64,000 nt of DNA from Centrapalus pauciflorus (lineage: Eukaryota; Streptophyta; Magnoliopsida; Asterales; Asteraceae), in contig JAANYP010002792.1 of assembly GCA_020465985.1 (NCBI GenBank), positions 446,501-510,500 of the forward strand. Reading direction: 5' to 3'. The notes under the pieces were generated by a model that worked only from the letters and a program-made list of their open reading frames with translations, made no database searches and had not been told where the DNA came from. The translations under genes and the position numbers were made by a program. Shown here one piece after another: positions 27,101 through 38,926 of the stretch. Position 1 is the stretch's first letter; every line of letters begins with the position of its first letter.

Positions 27101-28776
27101 TTTTAGAACTGATTTAGATCCGGCAGAGGGAACAAGGCCTAGGACCAGAATTTCTAGGACCGGTTTTGGGCCAGGCTCGGGCCTTGGTCTGGTTGAGCTC
27201 ATCTACAACACTAACCTCACTTTTCTCATCAACAGGACCAAGCTTTGGCGAAGGATTTCTACAATTTAAGTTGATTTCAGCGAAAGATGCAGTCTTGGAA
27301 AATGGAGATTTTCCAAGGACTCCTGAATTCATAGAAGAATGTCAGCATCCAGAGGCACTAGACCCTGTTATCGTACAACGAAGTGTTGTTATATGCACAT
27401 TTTCAGCAGGGTTTTCTAACGGGACTTCATCTATAACGGCTATAATGAACACTGCTAGGATCCTAGGATTCATGGGTTTTGTGTTCGTAGCTAATCCTGC
27501 CTATGGTGATTTCATAGCAGAGCCATATCCATTCTCTATTCCCGGAATAATGATTCCGAAAGTTAGTGATACACAGGTATGGAACTACATAGATATATCT
27601 GGTATGCAAATACTCTAAATAACTTAAAGTGGTCACATTTTCACAGATTATAACAGAGTACTACGAGAAACAAACCGAAAGAAACAATAAAGGAGTTGTA
27701 ACTGCATACCATGCAAGAGCAGCAATAGGAGAAGGGAGATTCGCTAGTTATAATGGGAAAGCTCCGATTGTCAGCAGATTTTCTTCAAGAGGACCCAACT
27801 TCATTGACATCAAACGGAACCCGACGGACTTGCTGAAGCCTGATATTTTAGCCCCCGGTCACCAGATTTGGGCAGCTTGGAGTCCGATGAGTGTGAAAGA
27901 TCCGATCCTGTCAGGTAAAAAAGTACTGCATTTGCATATATGATTGTACTTTAGCTTACACGTCAATCTACAATGCTTAGTGTCAAAGTTTTCAGGTTGC
28001 AACTTTGGATTGGTATCTGGTACAAGTATGGCGACGCCGCACATTGCTGGCATAGCTGCATTGATCAAGCAACGAAATCCTTCATGGTCGCCAACGATGA
28101 TTGCTTCCGCAATGTCAACCACTGCAGCTACTTACGACAATTATGGGGAACCGTTAATGGCCCAAGGGCCAGAACTCTACAGTTTACGTCGTTCTACACC
28201 ATTTGATCACGGTGCTGGTCTTGTTAGTGCAACCCGCGCCACTGATCCCGGTCTCGTTCTTATATCAGGTGATCTTACAATTTCCGTACTAAACATTCAT
28301 AAAAGATTTGTACAGTATAACCCTACAATGCATTGCATGAATACTAACCTGATAACAAAACAGGGTTCGAAGATTATATGAATTTCTTGTGCTCATTACC
28401 AAATACTGATCCGGAAATCATTAAAACCGCAATCGGCGAACCATGTGCACATTCCTTCAGTGCACCATCAGATCTAAACATCCCTTCGTTAACCATTTCA
28501 GCGCTCTCGGGATCAAAGTTAGTAAGAAGGTCACTCAAGAATGTTGCCGACAAGGAAGAGACATACGTGTGTGCTGTGGTGCCACCAAACGGAGTGGCAG
28601 TTGAATTGAATCCACCATGGTTCACCATAAGTCCACAGGGCACCCAGGATTTGGAAGTGAAACTCAATGTTACACAAGTACAAGATTCATTTACCTATGG
28701 TGAAATTGTTTTAATGGGAAGTTTGAAACACTTCGTAAGGATACCACTCTCTATAAAACCTGTCTCGGTGTCCTAA
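24128..28776 (+). CDS. ALE1: SBT2-type subtilisin-like serine protease, ALE1/SBT2.4-like
   Basis: Exons 24128-24279, 24638-24782, 24858-25255, 25722-25817, 25888-25957, 26029-26311, 27236-27576, 27647-27914, 27996-28268 and 28364-28776 give 812 aa. An N-terminal hydrophobic signal peptide (about res 1-18) sends it to the secretory path. The I9 prodomain (IYLVMVEG, about 23-110) precedes the S8 domain. Catalytic residues: Asp155 in DTGIN, His230 in GHGSH, oxyanion Asn336 in AVGNLGP and Ser595 in GTSMATP. A PA-type insert (about 383-500) and a C-terminal Fn3-like domain (about 690-812) follow. The start ATG sits in a good plant context (AACCATGGC). SBT2 membership is clear from sequence. The ALE1 call rests mainly on its position beside STM, as in Arabidopsis (At1g62340). 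ALE1 is known to act in endosperm, processing the TWS1 peptide needed for embryo cuticle formation. Intron 3 needs a GC donor (25256). All catalytic residues are intact. Confidence 0.88.
24302..24595. mobile_element. MITE-like insertion in ALE1 intron 1
   Basis: The left part AACATTTGGTTCGCAGATTC and the right part read on the minus strand (GGGGGCGTTTGGTTTACGG, then GTTTGGTTCGCAGATTTC) are inverted. They share a GTTTGGTTCGCAG core with sequences at 30595 and 44250. It fills most of the 358-bp intron. The borders are approximate and no target duplication was identified. Confidence 0.5.
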
Positions 28777-29057
28777 TTGTAACAAAAAAAGAGAAAAGGG
28801 AATCAACTTTTGATTCCTGGCTACTATGACTCTATGAGTTATAAATCAAAATGAATCTTGATTATGCCCATAAGAATACATGTGATACCTGTTTCTAAAA
28901 ACCATGACAAAAGCTATTACTTTTACATTCGTTCATATCTCAATGACTAGAACCTATCTAAACATATAACATACAAATGGCAAAAGATTAATGTAATAAT
29001 AAACAATTGAGAGAAATAAGCGAAACAACCATTACCAGGTTGAAAAAATGTTGAAAA
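28777..29057. other. Convergent 3' intergenic region
   Basis: Only 281 bases separate the stop codon of the ALE1-like gene (+) from that of the O-fucosyltransferase gene (-). Both 3' untranslated regions and polyadenylation signals must lie here or overlap the neighbour. AT-rich, no repeats seen. Confidence 0.7.
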
Positions 29058-32000
29058 TTATCGAGGGTGTATAGGTAAAGTAGCTTCTTCAGTATTGCAC
29101 ATACATTCACTGCAACGAGGATATCTATATACGCTCCTTCCTATGGGCCGTGCAAAGACCCGTTTGTTTTGTCTGACCGCTTTTCTGATTCGGGTCTCGA
29201 AAACTTTCCAATCGATTGTGTTGTTCTTCATGAATATGTCTGCGAGTCGGCGTTTATTTGGCCGAATAGTCGGCATTTTCCCTCCACCGTAGTAGACTCG
29301 GTAACCTGATACTAAAGATGACAGTTGACTTCCAGAGTCGGTCATGGCGAAAACATCAGATGCTGTACAGGTTATGAAGTCTAGTGCTGCTAGCTGCAAA
29401 GAATACGTGGAATGAGAATGCTACGAGAACGAGGACAAAATAAAAGATTTAGGTTACTCGAACAAAACCTAAAAGAGCACACAACCCCCTCCCCCTCTCT
29501 TTCTTATCTCTATTTCACAGTTTTGACTCATACGAGACAATTTGTATGACACTAATCTTAGCTTATTTCAGTTCCTAGAGATGGGATTTGTTGCAATCTA
29601 TATGATACGGCAGAACTCTTTTTAGAAGTTAAGAGAGTGAAATTACCTGAGATGAAAAATTTAAGAACGGTTCAATTTCAGATGATGATAGCAGGTTTTC
29701 TTTGGTAACCATATTAGGAAACAGAGACGTTAAAGCATTCAGCCTTGATTTTCCTCCATATATATGTGCACCTGCAAGAAATATTCGTGTATCACGCTTG
29801 AAACCAAGCCCAGCAAGCATAAGGACGGTTTCCTCAGGCATTAACGGGCATAGACCATCCGCCTTCAGCCTTTCTGGTGAAGGTAACCTGAAATGGGTTG
29901 AAAGGAATATTAGAGAACAAGTAGACTATCTCCCTCAAGTTTTTCAGACATTGCCTTTTGAACTTTCAGGCTTCATTCAGATGGAATGGAATCTGATGCT
30001 TCCCTGAGGAACGGTCCCATTCCATTGGAATGAACAAAAAATGTTATATGCCCTTTCTGTGCAATTTTGCCCTAAAAAGGAAAATAGTAGTTAATTCATA
30101 CTTAGTGGTGTTCTTTAGCTCCACCAAACCAGGAAAATGAATTTCACGATATGCTTCAAGCTCTTTCCTTTCTTCTTCACCGCCACCGAAATCACATAAG
30201 GAATGAGCTACCATGTCGATTTCAAACCTCAAGTGCAAAGCCAAGTATCGGAAATCTTTTTTGACTTTTCCTTTTGACTTAGCAAATGGCCCAACCAGGT
30301 TTTCATCCAATATTCCTGAATGTGTCGCATTCGGACGCATTCTCTGAATAAGCAAAGCAGCAGTTGCTTGTATTTTTGGAGTGAATTGCAGTGCATGAAA
30401 ATTACATCTGCATCGGAGTCTCTGTATGAAGTTCCCAAATGATAAAGGAACGTTTAAACAAATCTTGAAAATATGAATGAACATATACTGATTATACCGT
30501 TGAATCCATAAAATTATGCAACAGTTCAACGTTTTTGAATTATCCCACATATGTGCGACATTTCCATCTCTAGAAGTTTCTAATATAAAACTAAGGGGGC
30601 GTTTGGCTCACGGAATGGATTTTGATGGGATTGGAATTTGTTTATAGTGTATTTTGAAATTTGGATTAAAATATATACTATAAATTAATGTCCAATTCAT
30701 TCAAATACCATTCCGCGAGCTGGAACGAAAACTAAAGGAATTGGAATGTCTTTTAGTGTATTTGGACGTTTGAATTATAAAAAGAATGCATTAAATGTTA
30801 TTTGAATTCCGTCAAAATTTATACTTGAAGGAATTTGTCATTCCTAAAAGAGTAAAATAAATTTAGATTCCAACATTTCCCAACTGCCAACAGTCTTACA
30901 CACTAGCCAATCCTAAGCTTCATGCCTTATCGGCTTATCCCTCCCCCATTAAACACGTTAAAAAATAAACCTTAATTTTCAATTCCTTCAACTTTCATTA
31001 CACAGACTAAACGTACCCTTACGGTGTATTTGGCTCATGGAATGAAATTTAAAGGAACTGGAATTTAAAATTCACCTCTTGATGTGTTTAATACTTTTGA
31101 TGGGGAGTGATAGAGCATGGTATATTGATATTTAGGATAGACTAATGGTGTGGGTTGGAAAATGTAAGAATCTAAATTACTTTACAAACACCTGGGAATG
31201 ACAAATTCCTTTGAGTACAGATTTTGATTCAATTCAAATCACTTTCAACGTCTTTTCTTAATAATCCAAACTTCCAAACACACTAAAAGAACATTTCCAA
31301 GTCCTTCAATTTTCATTCTGCAAGCCAAACACACCCCAAGTGTCTGCCCATTATTATCTTTACAAACTGATTACTGTATTGATCTGGGTGCTCCATAAGA
31401 TCCATTTTTATCATCTTTAACAAATTTCAGATATTTAATAAATAGACAAACATTACAATAATCATGGGAGAGAAGGAAAATCTTTTCAAAAAATAGTTGG
31501 TTTAACCACAAGAAGCATAAGAGAAAGTTAACAACGGATAGGATATATATGTTACCTGCAAGTGATATGGTATTGGATCAGATGCCAAACGATTACCAAA
31601 CCCCACAAAGTGAATGACCCTATTCTTCATTAAAAGTGGAAGAATATATTTCAGGTAAAAACTGGGCTTGGCCTCTTTCGCAATATCTACGTCTGTGACC
31701 TGTCTCAGTTTCAAAACAAATGCAATAAATTAAATACCTTTCAGCAAACTTTATGCAAAACAGATTAATCAGTGAGAATAAGCTAGAACTACAAACACAC
31801 ATCACTATTAAAGAGGTAGGAGTTAAAAAGCCCACAACCAATCCACGGAATGGTCTCAACGTGTTCCATGTTTGGATAAAATGGCTTTTAATCCAACTGT
31901 CAGATCCAAATTCTATCATTTTGGGCTACAATTTTGATTTTCCCCTAAATATATAGATTTTATGATTTTATTGAGGGATAATTACTAAAATACCCAAAAA

Positions 32001-35000
32001 TGAAATCCATTTGTCAAATTTTATTGAGGGATAATTACGTCAATCATGTGCTATCTTAGGTAAGGAAATTTCAGGATTTTAGAAGTAAGAGTAAATTACA
32101 GAAATGGTTCACGTCGTTTGTCCAAAATTATGGAAACGGTCCCTTAAAGTTATTTGTATTTTGCTATTTTCTTCATCTATTTTTTAATTAATTTTATATT
32201 TTTAACCGTTTATACATTAATAAGAACCTTTAATCTTTAATGTGTTTAATAACATATATGTTTATTTAAAAAAACAATAAAAATTTAGTAGTAGTAGTAC
32301 TAGTAATAATAATAATAATAGAAAAAATAACTCCAAACTATAATGATAAATTTAAACGTATCACCTTCATTGTTAAATCAAAAATGAAATAATAATAATA
32401 AATTTAAACGTATATAAATTATATAAATAAATAAATAGAGTTAAACGAACACTATCAATATTTCTTACAACTATATCATGTTTATGTCTCTTTAGATATA
32501 TGAATTTGCACTTTAAATATTTAAATACTTGATTAAATTTGTAAAAAAAAAAAAATTAGATTTTTTAATATTCGCATAATCCGATATCTGAAATTTCGGA
32601 TACGGATTCGGATAGCAAAAATCATTATCTGAATTTTCGGATATCGAGATCGAACACCTCTAATTTGTTTATAAAATCGTCTCCCCGAAGCAACATACGG
32701 AAATTATACTAGTTGCGATGGAAAACCAAAAAGGAAGAGAGAAATTCCAAAACCTCAAACCATAACCATTGATTTAAAAAGGGATATTTGTGCAAAAACC
32801 TTCAAGTTGGACCAATTTTGTGATTAAAACCCCCAACCATTTTTCATCGCACAAAAAACCCCCAACCGGCAAAATCTCATGGAATTGGGATATTATCGGT
32901 TGTAACTAATTGAAAGTCATAGGCCACCGTCGACAAGTCATCAATGACCACCAAAATTTCTCCAGAAAGTAAATTACAACAAAAAACACAGATTTGATTT
33001 CAACAAGAAATGTGAATTTGAATTATAAAACACAGACAAGTGAGTTCGCTGGAAAAAAGGTTCGTCAGAGACAAATAGTTGGTCAGCAGATTGCAACCGG
33101 TTCATTAGGTTGCAAGTCATTTTTGTTAAAAAAAACTCATTTTGATAAGTTTTAGTCGGTTCGGGTTTTTTTGCAATGAAAAATGATTGGGGGTTTAAAT
33201 AACAAAAATGATCCAACTTGAGGGTTTTTTTGCACAAATATCTCTTTTAAAAAAAGTATATTTACCAAAGTTTTATAAGTAGAAGTTAAATATATAATGA
33301 AGTTTTAAATTAATCGTTGGATAGGAAATTAATCTGATTAAGTGTTTAGTCTTTATGTTTCAAACTTTTGAATTTGGAATTATGCTTCAAAATAAAAAAC
33401 ATGAATTATTTATTCAACTAACTAACAAATTTGTTGAAAACGCTTGTTGCTAGTTTGGAACTTCCCTATCTATTTTAATTGATTTACAAAAGTCTAGTAC
33501 GATAGGTAGCAATGTGTTCGTTTTGGATCCCAAGTAAGAACATTTCTATTATAGAAGCGGTTGACTAAATATATGATTAACGAATAACGATTTAACGAAA
33601 TTATTTTGAACAACTATTATATAGCTTATGGTACATAAATGACCAGATGAAATGCTTCCTTAACGTATAAAAATATTACTATAGATGATATTAAAATATA
33701 TTCTAATCTTTTAATGATAATTAATTATAACTATAATAAATAGAGTCAATTAGATAACAAATTTAATGTTATGCTTATTTTAAATGTTTTGTCAATATTT
33801 TACATGAGATGATTTATGTTTGTATGTTAATTAATTAATCATCCAAAATAATTAATCATGTTAAATAGAACAAACGTATAACAGTTTAGGTAACAAAAGA
33901 ATAATTGAAATTAGTACCGGATGATATACTAAAAAGGTTAAAAGGATACAAATATAAAATATAAATTTATTAATATATAAAAGTTATTAAAAGAAGTAAA
34001 GAACTAAGAAATATAAAATTTTAAAAATAAAATTAAGTACTAATATTATAAATAGAGTAAATTACAAAAATGGTCCCTGTGGTTTGGTCAAAATTATGGA
34101 TTTGGTCCCTGGATAGTCCCTAAAAACACTATTGACTTGCAAAAACGGTCCCTCTTTCTCTTAACTTTTTTAAATGACGGTTTTGCGCTTTTCTCAATAA
34201 CAATATTGGTCCCTCAACTATGTAATTTATTTTCAGTTTTAGTCCTTTTCATAAATTTTTAGTCTTTTTTTGATTTTAAATGTTAATTTAAAAAATTAAT
34301 TATTATTATTATATATACATTTTTTATTTTTTATAATATATTTATTCTTTATTTTAAGAGAAAGAGAGACCATTTTTGCAAGTAAATAGTGTTTTGAGGA
34401 ACCATTTATGCAATTTTCAAACACCTGAGACCATATCCATAATTTCGACCAAACCACAAGGACCATTTTTGTAATTTACTCATAAATACTAAAAGTGTGA
34501 TCAAGAAAGGGCAAAACTGTCATTTTAAAAAGTTTAACTTTTTCACTTGTTAAAGTTAACTGAAGAGGGACTGAAACTGCAAGTAAACAGTACTTTTAGG
34601 GACTATTTATGCAAATTTTAAAGTTGATGGACCAAATCCATAATTTCATACAAACCACATGGACCATTTTGTAATTTACTCTAGAAGTAATTTTGAATTT
34701 TGGCCGAACCTACTAAAATCAGCAGTGCCCTATATATGGTACCATTGTATAACTAGAATATGGTTCGGAAATATATCGGTTGCCTCTTTAGCTTTTGTTT
34801 CCCTGTCATTTGCTAGAATGTATCAAGTGTGATTCCGTTCTACATCAAAACTACATGTTAAAAATAATTACTTTTGAGTGATTTAATTTACGTACCACAC
34901 TACCAATGGCTTCAAGGTCCAATGATTGTAACTCCTTTGGCAATTCCTTCACTATACGGATATCGGGCTTCAAGTAATTAATAAAATAGTCCTCTTGATA

Positions 35001-38000
35001 AATGTCTCCAAATTGACTGAAATAATAGATTCCACAGTCATTATTGCATCTTAAATAAAAAGAGGTTTGAAGGATGTTCTTCATCAAGACATTTTTTTAA
35101 AACGTGTATCAAACCATTGATGACAAAACACAAGTTATTACCTTGTATCTCTCCATACGCTGCTGAACATAAAGTTGGGGATAACGAGAGTTGCATTAAG
35201 TATTCTTGCAACTGCAACAATATTGCAGACCTGTTGTTAAACCAACAGTGAGGAAGAACATTGTGATAAACATAAGACGCTGAAATCTGTCTAACCAAAC
35301 TCATAAAAGGTGACAAGAAACACGATATAGATGTAACTTACAGCTACGCGCTGCTGGTTTATACCACCATTTGCAGTAACCATAATGTAACCGTTGTTTC
35401 CTTCTGAAAATACGATAAAGCAAACATCATACGAAAACCAAATTTAGATCAACATATGCAATTAACAAGAATATACTCCGTCAAATGAAAACTACAGGGT
35501 TGTACTTGGACATATGGTTTAAGGGAGGTGTTTAACTACTCGCCAAATGTGTTAGGGGGGTGCTTGAATGTGTGTTTGAATTACTTTATGCGACTTCAAG
35601 GCACATTAATTTGACTGTTTGGGTACAAGTGATTACAATTATAAGTTGCTATTAACATATTGATGCAAGTCCAACAGAAAGATAGGTAGGTTTAATGGGT
35701 GAGAGCAAAAAAATGGTGGGTGGTAACAGACTTCTTAAAATAAAAATAACGGATATGAACTTAGTAACTAACCCAATCCTGAAAGTTAGTTAACTAAGAA
35801 CTGATGTGCCGCTTTGGTTTGAATCCTCAAACTTTCACTTCACACCCTTACGGTAAAGAGGAATCCTCCCCACTCACTGGTATCCACAATTGAAACCGAC
35901 TCCAACTGATAGCCAGAAAGATTTTAAGACAGAATTGAATTCTCAGAACTTTAGATGATAACATTCTGTTTTCCAGGTTACAAAATGTGCCCTTAAATAG
36001 GGAAAACTAAGGATAAAACATAATCATAATAATAAACCAACTTCGTAGACTTGTTACGTTAATTGTTCAGAGAAAACATTAAATAAAAAGATAGTTTCCA
36101 AGATTGATTAAATGGTCCACACACATTTAATAACTCTCAGGTAGTTCCAAGACAAGTGACCTTTGAGAATAAAGATTCATCAATTAATGAAGGTGATTGA
36201 TTTGGAAGGATACTCGAGAATCCCCAAATCTTTCACAGCTCCATGAATGTTTTGAATCTCAACCAAACTAATCAGGTTTAGTTTTCTGAATTACCTACCA
36301 ATGCTCCTGCATCACATATGGTTAATATAGAGAAAACTGATATTCTATATAAATGTAAAATGGCCTACCTATCCGTAGGTTTAATCAACTGAGGGGGGTG
36401 TTCGATGTCTGTTTTGGATGTAGAAATGTCATTACTATGACTTCATGCCACAACAATTATTTCTAGTGTTCGGGTAACCTAATTCTGCTCAAGTTCTTAT
36501 GATTATGACTGTTTAGGGGTCAAACAATCAGTCCTGTATTAGTCTCAACAAAACTGATTAGTCCCAAAATACATGTCCAGTCGTCCACAACAAAAAGTAC
36601 ATATTTTAGGGAAGGATAATCATTACAACTTGTAATTAACTAAACAACTTTGCCCTTAATTTATATATATTTACCAATTACGTTGGCAAAGTCAAAATCA
36701 TAATTAGGGGTATAATTGGAATATAATAACTTATAACCATCTCTTTTAATAAGTGGACACTTCTTTTGGGACAAGCTAATAGGAACATGTGGACACTTAT
36801 TTTGCATCAGCAGGAGTACTTATTAACCCTTGATTTATTTAGCATTTCCTTAAACAATCAACATTTGCAAAAACACTCAACAACATCAAAAGTGATTATC
36901 ACAAAAGCACATCCAAACACTATCTCTTGTATGATGTTTATCATAATTGCTTATCAAATAATTCAATAATCAATATCATATAAATATAATTACTTTCAAA
37001 ATGCATATCCAAACACCCCCTTAATAAATTGATCATTTAATCTGAATAGTTCAAGTTGCAATAATTAATTTCAAAATAAACATCCACATGCGGACATGCC
37101 CCAAAGTACCTTCAATAATGACAACTAAGTATAAATGTAAATGAATGTGTGTGGATGGATGGAGAGAGAGAGATCACCGCTAGGTTTCCAAACACGCTGA
37201 TTGGCACAAGGCTGCCAGGATGAAGCCACAGCATGATAGGGTTCCAACCACAAATCTTTGGGCTCGGTAGACTTATACTGATTCTAAAAATGACCACAGT
37301 AAGACACAAAAGACAACAACCATTTATGAACAAAATCTCTAAGGACTCACAACTTGCCTCTGCTAATGCATGAGCGGCTTTATACAACAGCCTTGCATAA
37401 GCCGTTTTTGGTGGCTTCTTCCCTTTACCAATCTTTCTCAGTTCTTCCTGAGATTTATTCAAAGAATGTGTGAATGGCATGATCACACACTAACATACAC
37501 AAAAAAAAAAATTGAGCATACAACTTCATAAACTCTCTATCTTTCACTCCTTATTACCATAGTGCTACACCAAAAAGTGGTCCTTCATTACCATGTTGCA
37601 TTCGTCGTTGATGCGCTCATAAAAGGACATACAAGATGCTATATCACGGTGTTTGCTTTCCACAGATGATATAATAAAAGATTGATGTGACTAAAAACGC
37701 TTTGATACAAAGTTGAGAGTCTAAAGGAACACTTTGGAATCTAAAGATTTTTAATAGAGTCGAAACAGAATGAAGTATGTGAAGGTCATGTTTCAAGGTG
37801 TTGGTAGGGAAGCAGGCAATGCTATAGTGACAGAGGTAGGAAGGAGTAACAGGTCAAGGGGTTTAACAATTTCAGTATAAACGCACAACTTAAAGGAATT
37901 TTCCCCTCTCCTTTTCTGTCTCTCTCACAAACCAATTTTATAATTAACTTGCAAAGCTCATAGGGGTGGGTTAGTGGTAAGAGGTCCTGAGTTCTACTCC

Positions 38001-38926
38001 CACAAGCTTCAATTCTTTGAGGCGATTTGCTTTCCAGATAATAATAAAAATTAAATAAATAACAACCGATTTGCATATTTCACCGCCTAGAAATTTTCTA
38101 GTTCTGCAGTGCAAAGGCATCACCGATGTCCATGAACATAGGGAGTTCACTAGCTATTTAAGTTTGCTTCTTCTTTTTTTATCGCATCAATCTATAATTT
38201 GTTTCAGTTCATCCAATTGTAAAATCCAATAAGTGAAATTGCATATGATCCTTCTACATGGGAGGGTGTAACATGAAATTACACTCTCAGTAACTAAAGG
38301 CATATATGTATTTTCAACAATTTCAAGCTAAAAGTTATTCATAACTCAATCATACAACAAAATACAAGAGGGAAATAGCAATTAGAACAGTCAATTTCAG
38401 CCAATATTATCGATGATCCATCTATCAAACTAAAACAAAATAATTGATTTACAATAGAATTGTGAACAAATTCAAGTTAAATTCTTGATTCGATCATACA
38501 ACAAAATGCAAGGTGAAAACCATCACCATAACAATCTATTTCAGTTAAAATTAAAATAAAATAACCGATGCCCAATTGAAAATCCGAAACTTTCTCCATA
38601 ATTAGTGAGGGCCTAGAACAAATCAAATAAAAATATCGTAGATCCACAAAAAAAAATTTAATTAAACTGAAAAAGAAACAGAAACAGAGAGAAGTTAACT
38701 CAATTACCGGAAGCGAGATTGTGGAGGACTTTGATTTCAAGAACCGTAATTTGAGCCCTTTAACAGGACCGGAATCTTGGATCCGAGAAAGCATCCAAAA
38801 ATTCATGAGGATGAATAATGCAACCAAAATCCCAATTGCTAAACGACTTCGATTTGAAGCTATTCTGAAACCCGTCATTTTTTTCTTCATCATCATATGC
38901 ATCTTCTGCTGCTGTTTTTGCTCCAT
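29058..38926 (-). CDS. Plant GDP-fucose O-fucosyltransferase family protein
   Basis: Minus-strand exons, high to low: 38926-38708, 37447-37358, 37283-37178, 35403-35342, 35230-35142, 35016-34896, 31699-31556, 30421-30102, 29887-29647 and 29393-29058. They join to 575 aa. A short basic cytosolic tail and one membrane anchor (about res 29-46, LAIGILVALFILMNFWML) predict a type II Golgi protein. Family landmarks: KPKDLW-like EPKDLWLEPY (110-119), TANGGINQQRVAVCNIVAVA (148-167), FGDIYQEDYF (191-200), RLRCRCNFHAL (278-288), HLRFEIDM (340-347) with the Arg that binds GDP-fucose in this fold, and ASDVFAMTDSG (475-485). An alternative upstream in-frame Met at 38965 would add 13 residues. I chose 38926 because it precedes a typical charged tail. 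Intron 2 uses a GC donor. Substrate unknown; plant members act on pectin or other cell-wall glycans, or on proteins. Introns 3, 6 and 7 carry MITEs. Confidence 0.9.
30595..31337. mobile_element. MITE-like insertions in O-fucosyltransferase intron 7
   Basis: The outer ends GGGGGCGTTTGGCTCACGG and, read on the minus strand, GGGGTGTGTTTGGCTTGC are inverted. A second internal junction at about 31018-31022 (ACGTACCC, TTA, CGGTGTATTTGGCTCATGG) shows two adjacent or nested copies. TTA lies at the junction, in keeping with a PIF/Harbinger-type target, but the outer duplications do not match. Non-coding. Confidence 0.5.
32087..32180. mobile_element. Solo left half of the GAGTAAATTAC MITE family
   Basis: AGAGTAAATTACAGAAATGG, TTGTCCAAAATTATGG and ACGGTCCCTTAAAG match the left arm of the element at 34056-34482, without a right arm. 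Located in O-fucosyltransferase intron 6. Confidence 0.5.
32781..33244. mobile_element. Long-inverted-repeat MULE-type MITE in O-fucosyltransferase intron 6
   Basis: The terminal inverted repeats are about 90 bp. The left arm runs GGGATATTTGTGCAAAAACC, then CAAGTTGGACC, then AACCCCCAACCATTTTTCAT. The right arm, on the minus strand, runs GAGATATTTGTGCAAAAAAA, then CAAGTTGGATC, then AACCCCCAATCATTTTTCAT. The flanks ATTTAAAAA (32772-32780) and TTTTAAAAA (33245-33253) are a likely 9-bp target duplication with one mismatch. Long arms plus a 9-bp duplication suggest a Mutator-like origin. Non-coding. Confidence 0.7.
34056..34482. mobile_element. GAGTAAATTAC MITE in O-fucosyltransferase intron 6
   Basis: The left arm (GAGTAAATTACAAAAATGG, TCCCTGTGGTTTGGTC, AAAATTATGG) is matched in reverse complement by the right arm (CATAATTTCGACCAAACCAC, AAGGACCATTTTTGTAATTT). 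The middle is AT-rich. Flanking ATAAATA/ATAAATAC is suggestive, but the duplication is not clean. Repeats of this sequence type are common in eudicot introns. Confidence 0.65.
34494..34682. mobile_element. Right-half copy of the GAGTAAATTAC MITE family
   Basis: Starts within the element body (AAGAAAGGGCAAAACTGTC) and ends CATAATTTCATACAAACCAC, GGACCATTTTGTAATTTAC. It lies directly downstream of the full element at 34056-34482. The left arm is missing. Confidence 0.5.
36393..37020. mobile_element. Inverted-repeat element in O-fucosyltransferase intron 3
   Basis: Ends GGGGGGTGTTCGATGTCTG (left) and, on the minus strand, GGGGGTGTTTGGATATGC (right). TTA follows the right end and TGA precedes the left end, compatible with a mutated 3-bp target of PIF/Harbinger type. 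628 bp, no coding capacity. Confidence 0.45.

Noticed and set aside
24128..28776. Subtilase as a pseudogene, because the His-motif exon does not end at a GT donor
   Set aside because: Using a GC donor keeps the frame and motif exactly, and every other exon is intact with all four catalytic residues present.
37970..38020. tRNA or tRNA-derived SINE, based on GTTAGTGGTAAGAGG and GAGTTCTACTCCC resembling A and B boxes
   Set aside because: No cloverleaf can be folded, and no SINE tail or flanking duplication was found. The similarity is limited to the box-like words.
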